Shown piece by piece: positions 1 to 13,426 of a stretch of 64,000 nt of DNA. The translations under genes and the position numbers were made by a program. This DNA comes from Numida meleagris (Eukaryota; Chordata; Aves; Galliformes; Numididae). Every line of letters begins with the position of its first letter. The first letter of the stretch is position 1. The stretch covers positions 12,962,434-13,026,433 of the forward strand of contig NC_034409.1 in NCBI RefSeq assembly GCF_002078875.1, written 5' to 3'. Below the pieces are notes generated by a model. That model saw nothing but the letters and a program-made list of their open reading frames with translations, searched no databases and was not told the origin of the DNA.

Positions 1-3000
1 GGAGAGGAAACTGAATAGAAAATAAGATAAGCAACAATAATAATTATTATAAAATTGGTGAACTGCAGAAAACAGATAAAAAACGGAGCTCACAGACACA
101 AAGCTCATTTTCTTAAAAAACTAGCACTCAGTTAAAGAGTAGATCCAATTGCTTGGAAGATCCTACTAGGGCAGTATTACAAAGGCAATTTTGTCAGCAT
201 TTCTGAATAGCAAAAACCACATTTTCTGCATAATTTCCCTTTTTGTGGTAAAAGCACAGATTCTTCCATTATCAGGTATTCCTGCTCTCTTTAATTATCT
301 ACTATGTAGATATATATGAAAACTAGAGACAGAAATCTCTCTTACGTCTGAACTCCGTTGTTACCCTGTGCATCGCCGCATGACACTGAACAAAAGCTAA
401 TCCAAAATGCAGATGTTTTCTGACTGCTTTTTAGGACTCCAGTGACACAGAACTAATGCTATCTCTCAGCTACCTGTTTCTGCTTTTCTGTCTTTGGAGA
501 CTTTCAGAAAAATATCCATATCTTTGCCAATGGATAATCAGAATTTCTATGCAGATTCACTTCTATATGATTAACAAATTCCTGGATGATAGGACGGCTT
601 TCACCACTCCCTTCCATTTATTAACATCAGCACTGAGATGGTAGCAGGTTAAATCAGCTTGAGTAGCTGATTTCAGTTAAGCTAATGGTCTTTTTCCTTT
701 GCAAGTTAGTTTTGACCTGGACTCATTTGTGACATGGTTTACTACGCAGCCCACCAGTGTTTGTATGGATAGCATTTCTGCCTCCAGGCAATGGTGCAGA
801 AGAGCAAAAGGGATTTGGCTTCGTCCAGTGCTGGTGTGTACCAAGTTAAGGTATTTGTGAATTTATAACAAATGGAGACCTGGTCCTGGGAATGTTCTAG
901 TAGGTGTAGGTGAGCATGGGGCATGGCTGTATTATCCAAGCAACTTTTCACTGAATGACAAAGAACATCAGAGAGATCTTTGTCTTCCTTCCTCAAAACA
1001 GAAAAGAAAAGGGTCTGTGAAATGGCTTGTTTGCCATGCATTTTTGACGTCTTCTTTTTCTACATACACGCTAAATACAGAGGAAATTTTCTTATAAGTG
1101 TTAACAAATGGGACCTTCACTGAAATGCACTAAAGATTAGCTGACAATAAGGCTACAAGAGCTTTAGGAAGATGAATGAAAATTTAAGTAATTAATCACA
1201 GCTATTAATGATCTGTGAACTAAGATTTGGTGGGACAGATTCTCAACAATCACAATAATCTCAAATAGCAAATTTCAAAACTATTTGAAAATTTGCCATT
1301 ATCTGTACATTATATTTGCTGAAAATACAATTTTCCTCTCCTTGGAATATTTCTAAAAGGCAATTATAGTCTTTAAGCAAAAACAGGGAGGTTGCATTTA
1401 TATAAACTCTTTTAAAATTGCAATCGTGTCCCGATTTATGTTCTTTCTGTCAGGACTGATTCAATATTAGGTATCACATTTATCATGCCAAGTAATAAAG
1501 TGCTTTCTGACTTGAGTTATGGGTACCTATTATATTAGCTTACATTCAATTAATTATGTTGTGCAAGTTCTAATTTCAAAACGAAGCCCTTTATCAATGT
1601 TCAGTACCTCATATCACCAAGAAATTAAATGTTGTCATTTATCACAAAAGGCATTCAGACAAAAATAAAAGAGAATATGTTATGAGTTGTTCAGTTAATG
1701 TTTTAGAAAAACATATGACGATAACATTTGATCTACAAAAAACCTTTTGAAAAGTCTTGTAAAGGACTGCTAAGTTCAGATACTGCAGAGAGGAAACCTA
1801 CTTTTTTTCTGAGCTGGCAGGGAGTCTTTAGTAGCTATTTTTCTTTGCAACATCTCTCACACTAAATATCTTTCCAGGATTTTACCAGTGGTAAATTCTC
1901 ACCAACAGATGCAGACAGTTGGTATTAAACAACCTCACCCTGCAGCAGCAGACAGCTACAGGCAGTAAGGAGAGGAGACAGAGGTCGAGGAAGAAAACCA
2001 GTAGCTGTCACAGTTGTTGATATAATTTCAACTCTTCTTCACTTAGTATTTTAAAGCAATAATGTGGAAAAAGGAGCCATGAACAGGAACAGATTTCAAG
2101 AGCAATTTCAAGAATGGGCCTTAAAAAAATACATAAAGATTGGAGAAGTTAAAAAGGTTTTAAAAATTTCATCAGGAAGAGATAAACTGTATAACTGCTG
2201 AAAGATGGCTACACATCAGTATCAAGTCATTTCAAAGAAAATTAGGATTAAAATTCATGTCCATATTTGAAAATGAACCTAGGTCAGACCAGACCTGTGG
2301 TATGAACAGTGTCCTGTGCTCACCCCAAATATTAAACTCTTCATAAGGATTTGATTTTTCGGCAACATTGCCATAATATTTATAATTACTTTCATTATTA
2401 GGCTGCTAGCATGATGATTTTTTCAGCTGATTATTTAATCACACAACTTAAGACATCATAATACATTTCTTTCCAAGTTCCTGATGCTATGACAGTGCCA
2501 TTTTACCACGTGGCAATACAACAAATACAGTCGGATGCTGGATTTTGAACTCAATTTGGGATTAATAAAGGTAGGCTAAATTACACATCAGCAGGAACAA
2601 GGCATCTAATTAACAACGTTTTAAACTATTTGGGACCCTTGGTTTGCTAAATGCAAATAGATTATTTTTCAAGAATTGTTACCTATGTGCAATACTGCAA
2701 CTAAAAATGAGTAAAAAAATGTGGAAAAAGCATCCCAGTGGTGTGACTTCATTTCTGTACAGGGCATAAAACAACGCATCTCTTCTCAAGGCAGTTAATG
2801 AAGCTTAGCACGTTCAGATAGGATTCAAAGTAGCAAAGAGGCAATTTAGCAGCACTGTCAGGATTCCTCTGCTGGAGCTGGCTATGGAGGGAATGACTGA
2901 AACTCTCCTGTAACCATAAAATATATGAATTGCTTTTAAATCTGTTTTTGCCTTTCAGTCACCAGCAACATCTACATTGCATTTGTGCAATTCTGATCTC

Positions 3001-3859
3001 AGTTAAAGATGTAAAATTAATCCCATTAAAGGAATTGTCTGCCTCAAACAAGGAGAAGATTCTTGGCCAAAACCACTTCTGTTTTATGGCCCTCTTCCAT
3101 CTATCCTCTTCAAATACCTCTCATTAGCCTCTCCCTCCACTCAGCGTACTGTTGAAAACATGAAAATTAGTTTTGAATTATACAGGCGTTGAGCTGCTCT
3201 TGTAATTTTTCAGTTCTTTCAAAAACTCCCATTTTATCTACATCACTGTAGCTAACTGCTGGTGTCAGCTGCAGCATGTGGGCATTGGTTACATATCTTT
3301 CAATTAATTTCCTCCACCCAGATGATCCCAAGTTAATGCAAGTTGCACCATGTTGTTTCTTTCAGCAATTTTATGACCAAACTACACCCCAATGAAATTA
3401 ATTCTGTCACCTTCATCATGACTCAATTTGCTACATACACTTTCCTGAGACTGGCAGGTCCTTGCTCCGGGCTGCATTTAAATCTGTAAGATGCCTTGTT
3501 CACAAGTGATGTTTTACAACCAAATTAACATTTGTCAACAGCAACAAGAAAAAAGGGACAGGGCTAATAGAATATGAGAAGAAAAATGAACCTTGTCTTT
3601 ATTTCATTGTCGGAAATAAAAAGACGATGATGCCAATTTGGCAACAAAGCTCTGTTACCTCACCTTTCTGTCTTTTACATATATTTTTAATAATGGATAT
3701 ACACCAGATCAAGAGATTATCCCTTGCAAAAGATTGCAACCATTTTTGGTTATCACCTATTGTTTTGGGTGTTCCTGTGGAACACCTGTGTTCTTCCATG
3801 ACATTATCACCTTTGCTAAAGAGACTGTCTGCTGAACAGTAAACCTGCAAAGCACTTAC
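1..3859 (-). other. RELN: RELN intron after exon E (partial)
   Basis: AT-rich intron sequence downstream of the phase-0 donor at 3859. I saw no CR1 core, no clear tandem repeat and no further reelin-like exon. Short open frames on both strands show no recognisable domain. The acceptor of the next exon must lie below position 1. Confidence 0.85.
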
Positions 3860-3956
3860 CAGCTCCCGGGGACCATATGGCTCACAGAAAGTGATGGCAC
3901 TGCCGTGCATAATTACACCACACTGCTCTCCAACCTCACAGTTGCTGCATTCAGAC
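3860..3956 (-). CDS. RELN: Reelin (RELN) coding exon E, cysteine-rich segment starting the pre-repeat region
   Basis: This 97-base exon is 1 + 96. Its first G completes the Trp codon from exon D. The 32 codons read SECSNCEVGEQCGVIMHGSA then ITFCEPYGPREL. Four cysteines (two in ECSNC, then EQC and TFC) and the EPYGPREL block identify RELN, about human residues 220-251 by recall, where the human form is VECNNCETGEQCG-like. The acceptor is tgttcttcctgcag. The donor is gtaagt, an excellent match, in phase 0. The open frame runs on into the intron on both sides of the splice sites, but the extra residues have no reelin similarity, so the splice boundaries define the exon. The following exon was not found in the 3.9 kb that remain. 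Confidence 0.97.
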
Positions 3957-6900
3957 CTGCAGGAAGAACAGAACATGTTCAAAATGGAAATGAGAAACTG
4001 CACACTGGAGACTGCATCAGGAATGAAGACTGTAAAGTAAGACTGTTATATTTTGGCACTCAAATCAGACTGTTTTGCTAACATAAGGTCAAGCACCTCT
4101 AAGTCCACTGTGCTAGATCTGCCTCTTGATAAAGGACCTTGTGGACAGGTAGACAGGTACTTGCTCTTGTCTGCAAAACATGGGTAGGATGAGGTCAGAG
4201 GCACAAACCAGTGAAGCTGAGTGATTTTGTGATGCCACTTCAGATCACAGGGACAGTAAGTAATTCAGAGGTGTTCCAGTTCGCAAAACTTGAAACGCCA
4301 CCACCTCCAGTTTTCCTGCATCACTTCTGGATGGCTTCACCACCTTTCTCTCAACGACAGAAACCTCATTCATGGAAATGAACAGAATAAACCATTCTGG
4401 TCTGGAGATAAAACCAGGCTTAGTATGCCTTCAGTCCTCCATTGCCCTCATGCAGCATAGATGGAGACCAGGGCCCAGCACAGAGCTTGGCTTTCAGACA
4501 GCTCACCGAGTTCCTCCTGACAAGGCTGACGCGCTCCCTCCAAACAAAAACAGGAATGGACATTGCAGATTTTGAAACTTAGACCCTCCAGCTGCAGGGT
4601 TATCTATTCTAAAGGGGAGGCTCAAGGTGGGAACCAAGCAGGGAGGTGGCACCGTGACAGGAGAGCTTGCACTGTTCAATGTCTGCCATCTAGGCTGTGG
4701 CAACACTGTCTTTAGGCGTCCCCTTTAAAATCAAATGTAGGGACAACATTTGCTCTGGGGACAAATCCATTGTAAGCAATGGTGGATTCACTCCAAACTT
4801 TCTCCTTTCTTGCCAATTTCTGTCTGTACTTTGATAACTGGTATTTTTAGAGTCTAAAGTTAAATGGATTTCAGTAAGGGGTGCTTAGACCTTTTTTTCT
4901 TTGGCTTCTCTCACATGAAGTGCCTCTGGCTTGGCCACCTTTTCTGATGCAGAGTGCCACAAAAATACACATTCCCGTATACATAGCCCAGATATGGTTT
5001 AGTCCTGATTTCATTCTCTCTTTTAATTCTCCAGCTAATTTCTGGATGGCAGGTCTTAACAGAAATCAGATGGAAAATTAAGAGATTTCAACAAGATGAG
5101 GAGTTGTTGACATACATGACCATAGCAATGATCACAGTTAATTCCTAAACAAATTTCCTCAATGTTTTTCACTCCTTTTCCTAAATTACAGTGCTTGTTT
5201 GTCTCTTCATTGATAAGTGTTGTGCCACACCTCTGTCAAGTCTTTCTGTAAGCATCTTGAAGCAGGATATTTCTATTCCTGAGTGTCTAAAAACCATCAG
5301 CACAACATGGGCACAGATAGGACAAATTAAATCTCTGGCTGCATTGCTGGGAATGGTCCAGCAGTATCATCAAAGGGTCAAATCTACTCAGAGAGCTGGG
5401 GCTGAGGGATAGATGTTAGACTTTCAGATGCACAGATGTCGTGAATAATTGATTGCACTTGTTATTTTGGGTTTCTTCACTTGGTCCTGGGTCAATTCAA
5501 TGCAGGGCTGGCATTCATGTGCCCAAGTCCATTACAGAAGTCAAAGATGAATGCCTCTTCCCACTTCATAAGTCACTCCCTTATTCTAAAATTTTATTAA
5601 AGTAAATTGCATTTCCAGTTCCCAGAATAAAGTCAGATTTAAAAAAACATTTATTTTTTTCCAGTATGGATACATAACTAAGGTCATTCAGCAAATCACA
5701 TTGATAGCATTTAGTATTTTGGATTTAAGTAGCAAAATTAAATCCTCTAATGAAGTAATGTAGTTCCTATTGATTTCAATGAATTACTATTTATTTACAT
5801 AAGCCACAGTTGGCCCATAATTTCATTTTTCATTATAGCTCAGAAAGAGAGCATATGAGCGAACTGAAATGTGCTTTAGGAGAATGCACAGAACAGGGTT
5901 CATAGTGTGTGTGTTCTCTCATTATCTAAATTTCACTTGATTTCTAAACTCTGGTAACTGACGAACATGGGAAGAGGAATAATACCTGGAATTCTATAGT
6001 ATTACGGCTGCTTATAATCATTTTCATTAGATGCCCCTATGTTTCGGGTTTTATAGAGGAGTAACTGCCTGAAATCTCCATATATGCAGAGAGACATACA
6101 TGGCAGGAAAACCTTACCTACAAATACTATGTAGAGAACATTTACACCCCAATAAAAGGACATACTACTTAAGCCAAGTGATAATCTAATTGTTTAACTA
6201 TTATATATCAATAAATATAAAGTGATTTAGCTGTTCATTTATTCTTCTCCTGTAATGTGGTATACAAATGTCCTTGCAATACAGCTCTTTCATCACCACT
6301 CATCTCTAGGATGACTCCTCTCATCAGAAATTGTATGACTGCTGGTAATCCGTATTTAAACCTTTGTGCTCTCTTTGAAATGTATCACTTCTGACAACAA
6401 ATTGCTCAGTAGCTTGACAGGAATGTATGAAGAGTAAGATAATTGGTCTGGTGTTCCTCAGATCATCATCATCATATTACATGTTTAGAAACAAACCAAT
6501 TTACTCCTCTCCTGGTGCAGACAGTAAGGTTAATTTCTTTTCCATTCATATAACCAGGAGACAGTATTAATCGCTCTGTCTAGGTGCAGCTTTTTGCTTT
6601 CTCACCTGCCTGGTATAAAATCTCAGCACACTAAAATCACTTCAGCTTTCTCTTCACAGCTGGTTCTCACTGGTACAGTTGACGTTTGTCATATTCATCT
6701 AGGTGTCTTCTTTGCAGACTGCCATCACTCTCATCCCCAGCCTAGAGTCCCATCTCTCTCAGCTATTGTTCTTCACTTTGCTGAAGGGGAAACATCTGCT
6801 GCTTCCTCATCACCATTTGTCACCTTGTTTCCCTCTACAATACCTGCGTTTGTGGATATTATATTGACTGATGTCTTTTGTGATGTTGGACTATAAAGAA

Positions 6901-9900
6901 GGTAAACATCTCAAACTGATGTGAGATTCTAAAACATAAATCTTTCTGAAGTTTAATCCCACAGTTTTAGTGCAATTTGGAAATCACTTTAGGACCTCTC
7001 TCCTGTCACAAAGCTCTCTGCCACTTCTTTGCCACTGGAAATATCACTGTACCTCTTCATTTCTCATATGCTTTGAAGAAGTGATGGAGTCTGTTTCTTG
7101 TTGATTGATTTTACTTGCTCAGCTTTTCTTCAAATTGTCTTTGAGGAGTATATCTTTTGTAAGTGATTGCTGTTTGGAGTGTCAATGAGCTTTGAGATGA
7201 AACATGGCACTACATTGAGAAAGACAGTTTAGCCAGCAACAGCTTCCATATAGAGTTTTTCTTTTTCAAATGTACCGAATCCCTTGTTATCTACATCCCT
7301 ATTGTTAAAGCACAGCGTTCTACCTAGAAGCATGAATTAATGCCAGAACCGCTATTAATTTATGCATCTGCTTTCCCCCCTCTCTTTGTCTCAAGATTAA
7401 TTCATTTAGTGTAAAGATATTTTTTTCTAGATTTGTTCTTGTTTGAACTGTTTTAGTTGTTGCATAGCATCATCTTTTACTCTTCTATGTTATGAGTTTA
7501 TATGGAGGCAAGATGATCATAGAACCATGTATCCAATGAACTAGATTGTCTTTCACATATCACCTATATTGGTCCTTTCATCCTTTTCTCATCCAAATAT
7601 CACTTGGCCTTTTCTCTCATGGACCACATGTTTCAGAAAATGCCCAAAATCTTGTTTCTCTGCTGCTGCTACAAAGTATTCAGCTTAAGTATCAACTAGA
7701 ACATCATAAAAGCAAATTACATTTCCAGAAACATGCATTTCTGCCTTCAGAAATGTATCATTAAGCCTTACCTCCCCTAAAGGCTAGAAAACATGCTTCC
7801 CTGTGCAAGGGCTTCCTGTGTTTAAATTTACACAATGCAAATTTTCTTTCTCTACTGAGGAAATCAATTACTTCCATGGTTTCTGGGCTTTCTGAACTAA
7901 CATACTCCTGCCAGCTTACAGCATACAGACCATGAAGCAGTTGTGCTATTAGACTTCTCATTGAAAAATGCAGTACAAATTACAGTCTAATTAGTTCTGC
8001 AGGTCAGCTGTGAACTGCTTAGCATGCAGTGCACTGACCACAGAGTGAGACTCACTTAACTACCTTATACACCGAACACATGCTGGACATCAAATACAGC
8101 AGGTATTTATGAATCCGTGAGTTGTATTATTTCAGAAGGAAGAGATCTTTCTAAAGTACATAGCAAATGTGATTAGAGAAACAAGGATATCTCTGCTTAA
8201 ATAAACAAGTTTGTATGTTTCTAAAGTTTGGCAACTTTAGAAATAGTCACATTCTGACATTATTGCTTGCTGGAAGACAGAAGTAGAAAATTCAGTTGGA
8301 CACACCACACAAGGAAATCTCCATGGTGGCTGAGTCCCAAGAAAATGAAAGAAAAGAGAGATGTTCCAGTTCCTGCATTCCCAGTACAGAAGCCCTCCCT
8401 GTTTCTCCTTCACCTGATGTTTCCTCTCCTGCTGCCTCTTCCTTTCCTCTTCCTTTCCCATTTCAATTTTTCCTGTTTTTGCTCTCTTACCAAACTGTGA
8501 CTTTTAGCAGGAACCCATTCCCAGATGTTGCAATATTTCTGTTTACAAAGAGCCCTATCCCATCCCTTCCTTTCTTCCCCCCTCACAGCTCCAGAAACAC
8601 CCATGGCTATCATTCCCATCTTCCTAAGGCTCTGAAGGAACAAATGGCTGCTGGGCAGGATGTGTCTATTAATGCATTTGAAAGATCAGAAATCTATATT
8701 AAAACATGCGCTCTCAAAATCATACAGTGTCGTTGTGCAAAATAACTATTTGACGTGGGGCGGCACACTGGCTCTGTTGGGACTCATAGAACTGGACACA
8801 CACATAAGCTACAAAAGGCTTTGCTTGTGCACTTGGAGCATCTTGCTGGAGTAGTGCGTGCAGAGAGTGGAACAGGAGCTGTGACAATGCTAATCGCACC
8901 AAGCCAGTTGCATAGGATCTGGGAAGAAAAGGCCAGAGGAAAATATTAACTCCTCTCTTTTCATCTTTACACAAATAATGGCTTCAGAAATTATTAGAGG
9001 GGCTTAGTCTAACTGGCCCCTGGTGACAAGGCGCTGCCGGAGGGTCGGTGCAGCAGGCAGCTGCTCCTGAGCTCAGAGCACAGAGGAGCAGGGCCAGAGC
9101 AGGGCTGGAAATCCTGCTCCAGCACTCACCGCAATTGTTTGTGATAAAGACGGGATTTTAGCAGCTGCCAGGGGAAAAATGCAATTTTAGGGGGGGATGG
9201 TGTAAACTGCTAATAATCCCTGACTTAACTCCCACAAGACAATCAAATGAGAGTGAGCTTTCTGCCACTAAGCAGCTCTTCACTGGAGGGAGAGCTACTG
9301 TAGAAATCCTTTATGCAGAAAAGCTCATGACACCTCATTATATTATAGTTTTGTTTGTGCTCCACTTCCACTGAGCCTTGCTGAAGACGTTGCCTTTGTG
9401 GTGTCATTACAGGAATATCAAGGCATCCATCGCGGGACTGCAGTGAGTTTTAGGACTCTCTCCCAGCACACACCTCTGTGCACTGATCCACTAGCCAAGG
9501 TGGGTCAAGGTTATTCCATAGGGACCACATCCAAATCTCAGGGACAAAAAGAGCAGGAGACCGGGGCCCTCTTTTAGACTGAAATTTCTCTGTTGAGACT
9601 TCTGAAAAGCAAGGATGAATTTGAAGATAAGAGAGCAATGAATAAATAAATAATGGAGGCTCCCAACAGACAGGCTCTCTGTGAGTTATGAGACATCTGC
9701 AGGGAAATAATGCCTCCTCTCATTTCCTTCCACTCAAGTCCATTTAACACGCTGCTGCTAAAGCTATCTACCTTGGCAGCTATTCTGTAACCCATTAAGA
9801 GTCCTTGATCTATTCATTCCCATAAAAAAGAGTTGGTTATTTTTTTTTTATATTACAGCATTCCAGGTCCTTAATGCATCTGTCCAGAAAAACATTTAAA

Positions 9901-10747
9901 GAGATAATACAAGAGGAACAAAAGGAGGAAAAATAGTAGGCACATACTAACAACTGTTACAATAAATATATGCAAAAGAAAAATACCTGTAGCATTTCAT
10001 AAACCATAATCTTTTTACATAAGATGGCGAAATGTGAAAGACCTGCACATATAGGAAACTGTGAGAGACCTTAATAAAAAGGAAAACTAAGTCAGATTTA
10101 AAAGAACAAATGTATTCCTAAATAACAAATGCAGCAACTGCTGAAAGGCACATTTTATCTGAAACAGATGAAGTAACTCACTAAAATATCCCCACTTGTA
10201 TGAATGAAATCAATAAAATTAGTTACATTTATGAAATAAATTGAATTGAAATGAATTGAAATAAATTTCAATTCCAGTTGATTTTCTTCTTGAATGTTTT
10301 GGAAATATTTATCTCAGTTTGAAATGAGTTCTACTATAGTTAGCTTCACCAGAAATACATATTACATGAACAGGAAATTAAAAAAAAAAAAGAAAAACAA
10401 AATTTAAGTGTTCAAATTCATTATCTTTTCCAATAAATGCTTTAGTTTGAAGAAATCAACATTTTCACACAAATACATTCAGTGAGTTCAGCTCTACTCC
10501 TTGGATTTTTGGATTAATTCAAAATTTGAACTCAATAAGAATTTCCTGCTCACTTCAATGGACTTAGAATTTCTCACTCAATCATTAATCAATTAATTAA
10601 TAAACTAATATATTTAGGTCCTTATGGAGCAGAGGCATACATAAGGTTACAACAACGTGAGCTGAGGTATCTAGGAATTAATATACTACACTGTAATAAC
10701 TGAATGTTTTAACTTACTAAGGTGTACATAAAAAGTCTGAAACTCAC
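3957..10747 (-). other. RELN: RELN intron between exons D and E (6,791 bases)
   Basis: Intron bounded by donor gtgagt at 10747 and acceptor tgcag at 3957. Mostly AT-rich with no recognised CR1 copy. A GC-richer patch lies at 9015-9125 and a small repeat/inverted-repeat cluster at 10243-10274. A C/T-rich stretch occupies about 8395-8600. Open frames here (for example 8296-8745 on the plus strand) have Ser/Pro/Phe-rich low-complexity translations and look like chance. Confidence 0.85.
10243..10274. repeat. Direct then inverted copies of GAATTGAAAT
   Basis: Two adjacent copies of GAATTGAAAT (10243-10252, 10253-10262) are followed two bases later by its reverse complement ATTTCAATTC (10265-10274). 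AT-rich; could form a hairpin. Confidence 0.9.
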
Positions 10748-10826
10748 CACATGCTAGGATTCAGTTCTTGCTGATGGTAAGAGTCAAAGTCATCTCGTAG
10801 GATGATGCTGTCACTGTGCATTTCAG
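10748..10826 (-). CDS. RELN: Reelin (RELN) coding exon D, region before reelin repeat 1
   Basis: This 79-base exon is 2 + 75 + 2. It starts CT after acceptor ttttgttctag, completing Ala. The 25 full codons read [20 protein letters not shown] then LNPSM, and it ends TG before donor gtgagt, so a Trp codon is completed by the first base of exon E. Human RELN has a closely similar stretch ([15 protein letters not shown], recalled) at about residues 194-219. The DDF segment resembles the start of the subdomains that recur through the reelin repeats. The protein region lies just before the part recognised by the CR-50 function-blocking antibody (known for mouse reelin). There are no disrupting changes. 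Confidence 0.97.
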
Positions 10827-11819
10827 CTAGAACAAAAGAAAGTGCTATATGAAAAAATCCAGTGTAATCACCTTGTGTTTTCTAGTTCTGACAAAGTGTT
10901 GTCATCAAATACATGCTTAATATTTTAACACCTGCTTTCTGTTCTGAAAGTTCAGAAAAAAAAACAACTGCTGAATCCAAAATTTGGGAACACTGGCACA
11001 AGGGAAGATGAGATGTCCTTATGAGAGTACTGTTTCTAAAAGTCAGGAGGTCCATTCTCCTAACTCATAAGCAAAAAACCATGAGTTCACTGAGATTTTT
11101 ATGCTGCTGTCACTGGAGGTGGAAGTAAAGGTTGATTTATTCAGGATTCCTAAGATGGGAGTGAGATTATGCAAATGTTTCCAACCATTAACCTGCAAGC
11201 TTTGGACTTAGGCTTTTGCCCTAGGTTTACTGTTTCATTTACATGTGAGGGCCAAAACATCCAAACCCTGAAACTTGCACTAGTAGCTGTATTAAACAGA
11301 CACTTTTTCTACAAATGCTTGCATGAAATGAATTAAGTGTCTATCACCTGCTATTCAAACTGAGCAAAGGTGCCAGAATCTCATTGGCAATGACCAACTT
11401 ACAGCTCAGCTGTTGATGGGTGCAGGTTAGCGCTCTATGGGACTGCCCTACTGCTGGGTGCACCTTGGAGGTGCACAGGAGGAAAATCCTCCCAGTAACC
11501 CTGTGCTGGTGTGACAGCATTCTCCCACAGTGGAGGTTACGTGTCCTTACTGAAATGGATGCATTAATGCAGAGCTAGAAAGACAATCTCTGCGGTGTGA
11601 TATACTCACACTGCAAAGGCTGAAAGGCAATAAATAAACAACAATAAAAATCACAATGAAAAAACAACTAATCAGAGTTAGACATAATTCAATTCATTTT
11701 ATATGAGTTTCATTTTTATTTGAATTCCCCAGAGCTAGTTTCATACGACCTTACAGATTGTTTATTATAACAAAGTTAGTGTTTCTGAGTTTTAGTAATA
11801 AGAATGACAAATCACCTAC
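10827..11819 (-). other. RELN: RELN intron between exons C and D (993 bases)
   Basis: The shortest intron in the window, with donor gtaggt at 11819 and acceptor ttctag at 10827. No repeat was recognised. It follows the 33-base microexon directly and could hold elements controlling its inclusion, but none was identified. Confidence 0.88.
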
Positions 11820-11852
11820 CTAGGTGAGGATGTAATGGAGCTTCTGTTGGAG
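11820..11852 (-). CDS. RELN: Reelin (RELN) microexon C, linker after the reelin domain
   Basis: This exon is only 33 bases long (2 + 30 + 1). It starts CT, completing the Ala codon from exon B, then encodes PTEAPLHPHL, and ends with a G that begins the next Ala codon. The acceptor is tctccacag and the donor is gtaggt. The human counterpart, by recall, is PTDVTVHPHL, so the start and end are conserved while the middle has diverged. That fits a flexible linker between the reeler domain and the following region. Both flanking introns interrupt codons after the first base, so inclusion or skipping would not change the frame. Only 993 bases separate it from exon D. It was identified from the splice signals, exact phase continuity with both neighbours and the PHL match. 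Confidence 0.93.
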   Translation of the reverse strand, partial: LQQKLHYILT

Positions 11853-12690
11853 CTGTGGAGAACAAAGACACACAATGCATGAGTATCTGCTGTGATCAGT
11901 GCTTAACTGCAGCATTAAAGATCAGTTTGGCATAAAACACATTGTAGCAGTGTGTTCTACTAAGTCAACTCTTCAGACATTTTAATTATGAAAAATATGG
12001 CACATTAAGAGTTATAAAAATATAATAGGAGCTAAAAATAAATAAATATTCTCTAATTAAAATAAGCACCAACAATAAATGAAATACATAAACTGTTGTA
12101 CAGCAAGGTAAGAAAGATTACTTCTAGTCAAGGATTATGAAATATTATTAGAAATAGCTCAGATTAAGATTCAGTAATTTAATAATTTACCAGGAGAGTG
12201 GAAATAAAGTTGAATAAAAGAAATAAAGTCTAGGAGAGGCAAAAAATGCCATATTTTGACCATTTAAGATGCTCTGGACAACATTTTACTAGGCACAAGG
12301 CTGAAGGAAAAATCCTACTTCTCCTAGTGCAACAAATAAGGGATTATCTCAGTATATCACTGAATCAAACACTTATTTTTGAGCACATTTTTGCATGCAT
12401 TGCTGAATTGATTCCCTAGTGGATCCTTTTCTTCCACAAAATAGTGGACTATATTAAGGACATACTATATATGGGTATGTATGTTTGAAATGACTAAACT
12501 TGATTGAGTAGTTATTTCCTACCACTTTGAAACAGGAATCTTGGCATAAAGTTACACAAATGAAAACAGAACATAAGTACATATACAAAGAATTCAGGGA
12601 AGGTAGAACAGTGTTACATACTCCATAGTAGCTAATACATCAATGACTTCATCCAATCTCAAATCCCAAGTGTGTTACATCTCATTCAAA

Positions 12691-12710
12691 GGGTGCATGT
12701 GAGTGCACCC
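12691..12710. repeat. 7-base inverted repeat
   Basis: GGGTGCA (12691-12697) and TGCACCC (12704-12710) around TGTGAG. Short enough to be chance. Confidence 0.7.
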
Positions 12711-13426
12711 ATGGGAAGCAGCTACCTTGTCTCCCAGTACCTCATAAAAGTTGCTGTATTTCTAGCTGTATATTGTACTTCAGAAAACAGAACACAAATA
12801 AAAGAAAAAAGATGATTCTGAGTTTCTCGTTGAGCACTGACGTCAATCATATCATAGTCTTGATTTCTTCAGAATATTGCAAAAAAATTACTGAAACACT
12901 GCAATTTTTGTCACAACATCTGACAAATTTTAAAAAACTCAGAAAAAAAATTAAAAATGAATGCAGCAAGCTGTGTAGGGCTCTCACACGTAGTCATTTC
13001 AATAGTAGGTCCAAAACAAATCTCAGAAATATCATTTTTCTCTTACTATTTTCTCCTTAACCATTTGATTTGCTTAGGGGCATGATGTTTTATAATGAAA
13101 TTGCAACATTCCATAGGAATGCTGGTGATTAAGAAGACAGAGCAAGAAACAAGCGAGGTATCTGCAGCTCAGAAAAGGATGGCAAGTAGCCTGGGTTTAG
13201 CTCAAGGAGAAAGGCAGAAGGCTTTGACTCAGCTGACTTACAACACAGGAGACTGTCATCTTTTACACCATCCAGTAACCTTATACATACACAGACAATG
13301 CTGAAGACAATAACATGACCACTGAAAGCTTCACTGCAGCAAAGAGCAAGGACATTCTTAAGGGACTGATGTTGAAAAGAAATTGCAGACAGGAAAGAAA
13401 TATGAGATGTTTTTATTTCTGCCTCT

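Noticed and set aside
1..3859. Search for the next RELN exon after PREL
   Set aside because: No acceptor followed by a reelin-like frame was seen; the intron probably continues beyond the window.
3599..4003. 134-codon minus-strand frame as a single-exon gene
   Set aside because: Only 3860-3956 has reelin similarity. It is flanked by good splice sites, so the rest of the frame is intron read-through.
8296..8745. 149-codon plus-strand frame
   Set aside because: The translation is Ser/Pro/Phe-rich from a C/T-rich tract, with no domain; it looks like low-complexity chance.
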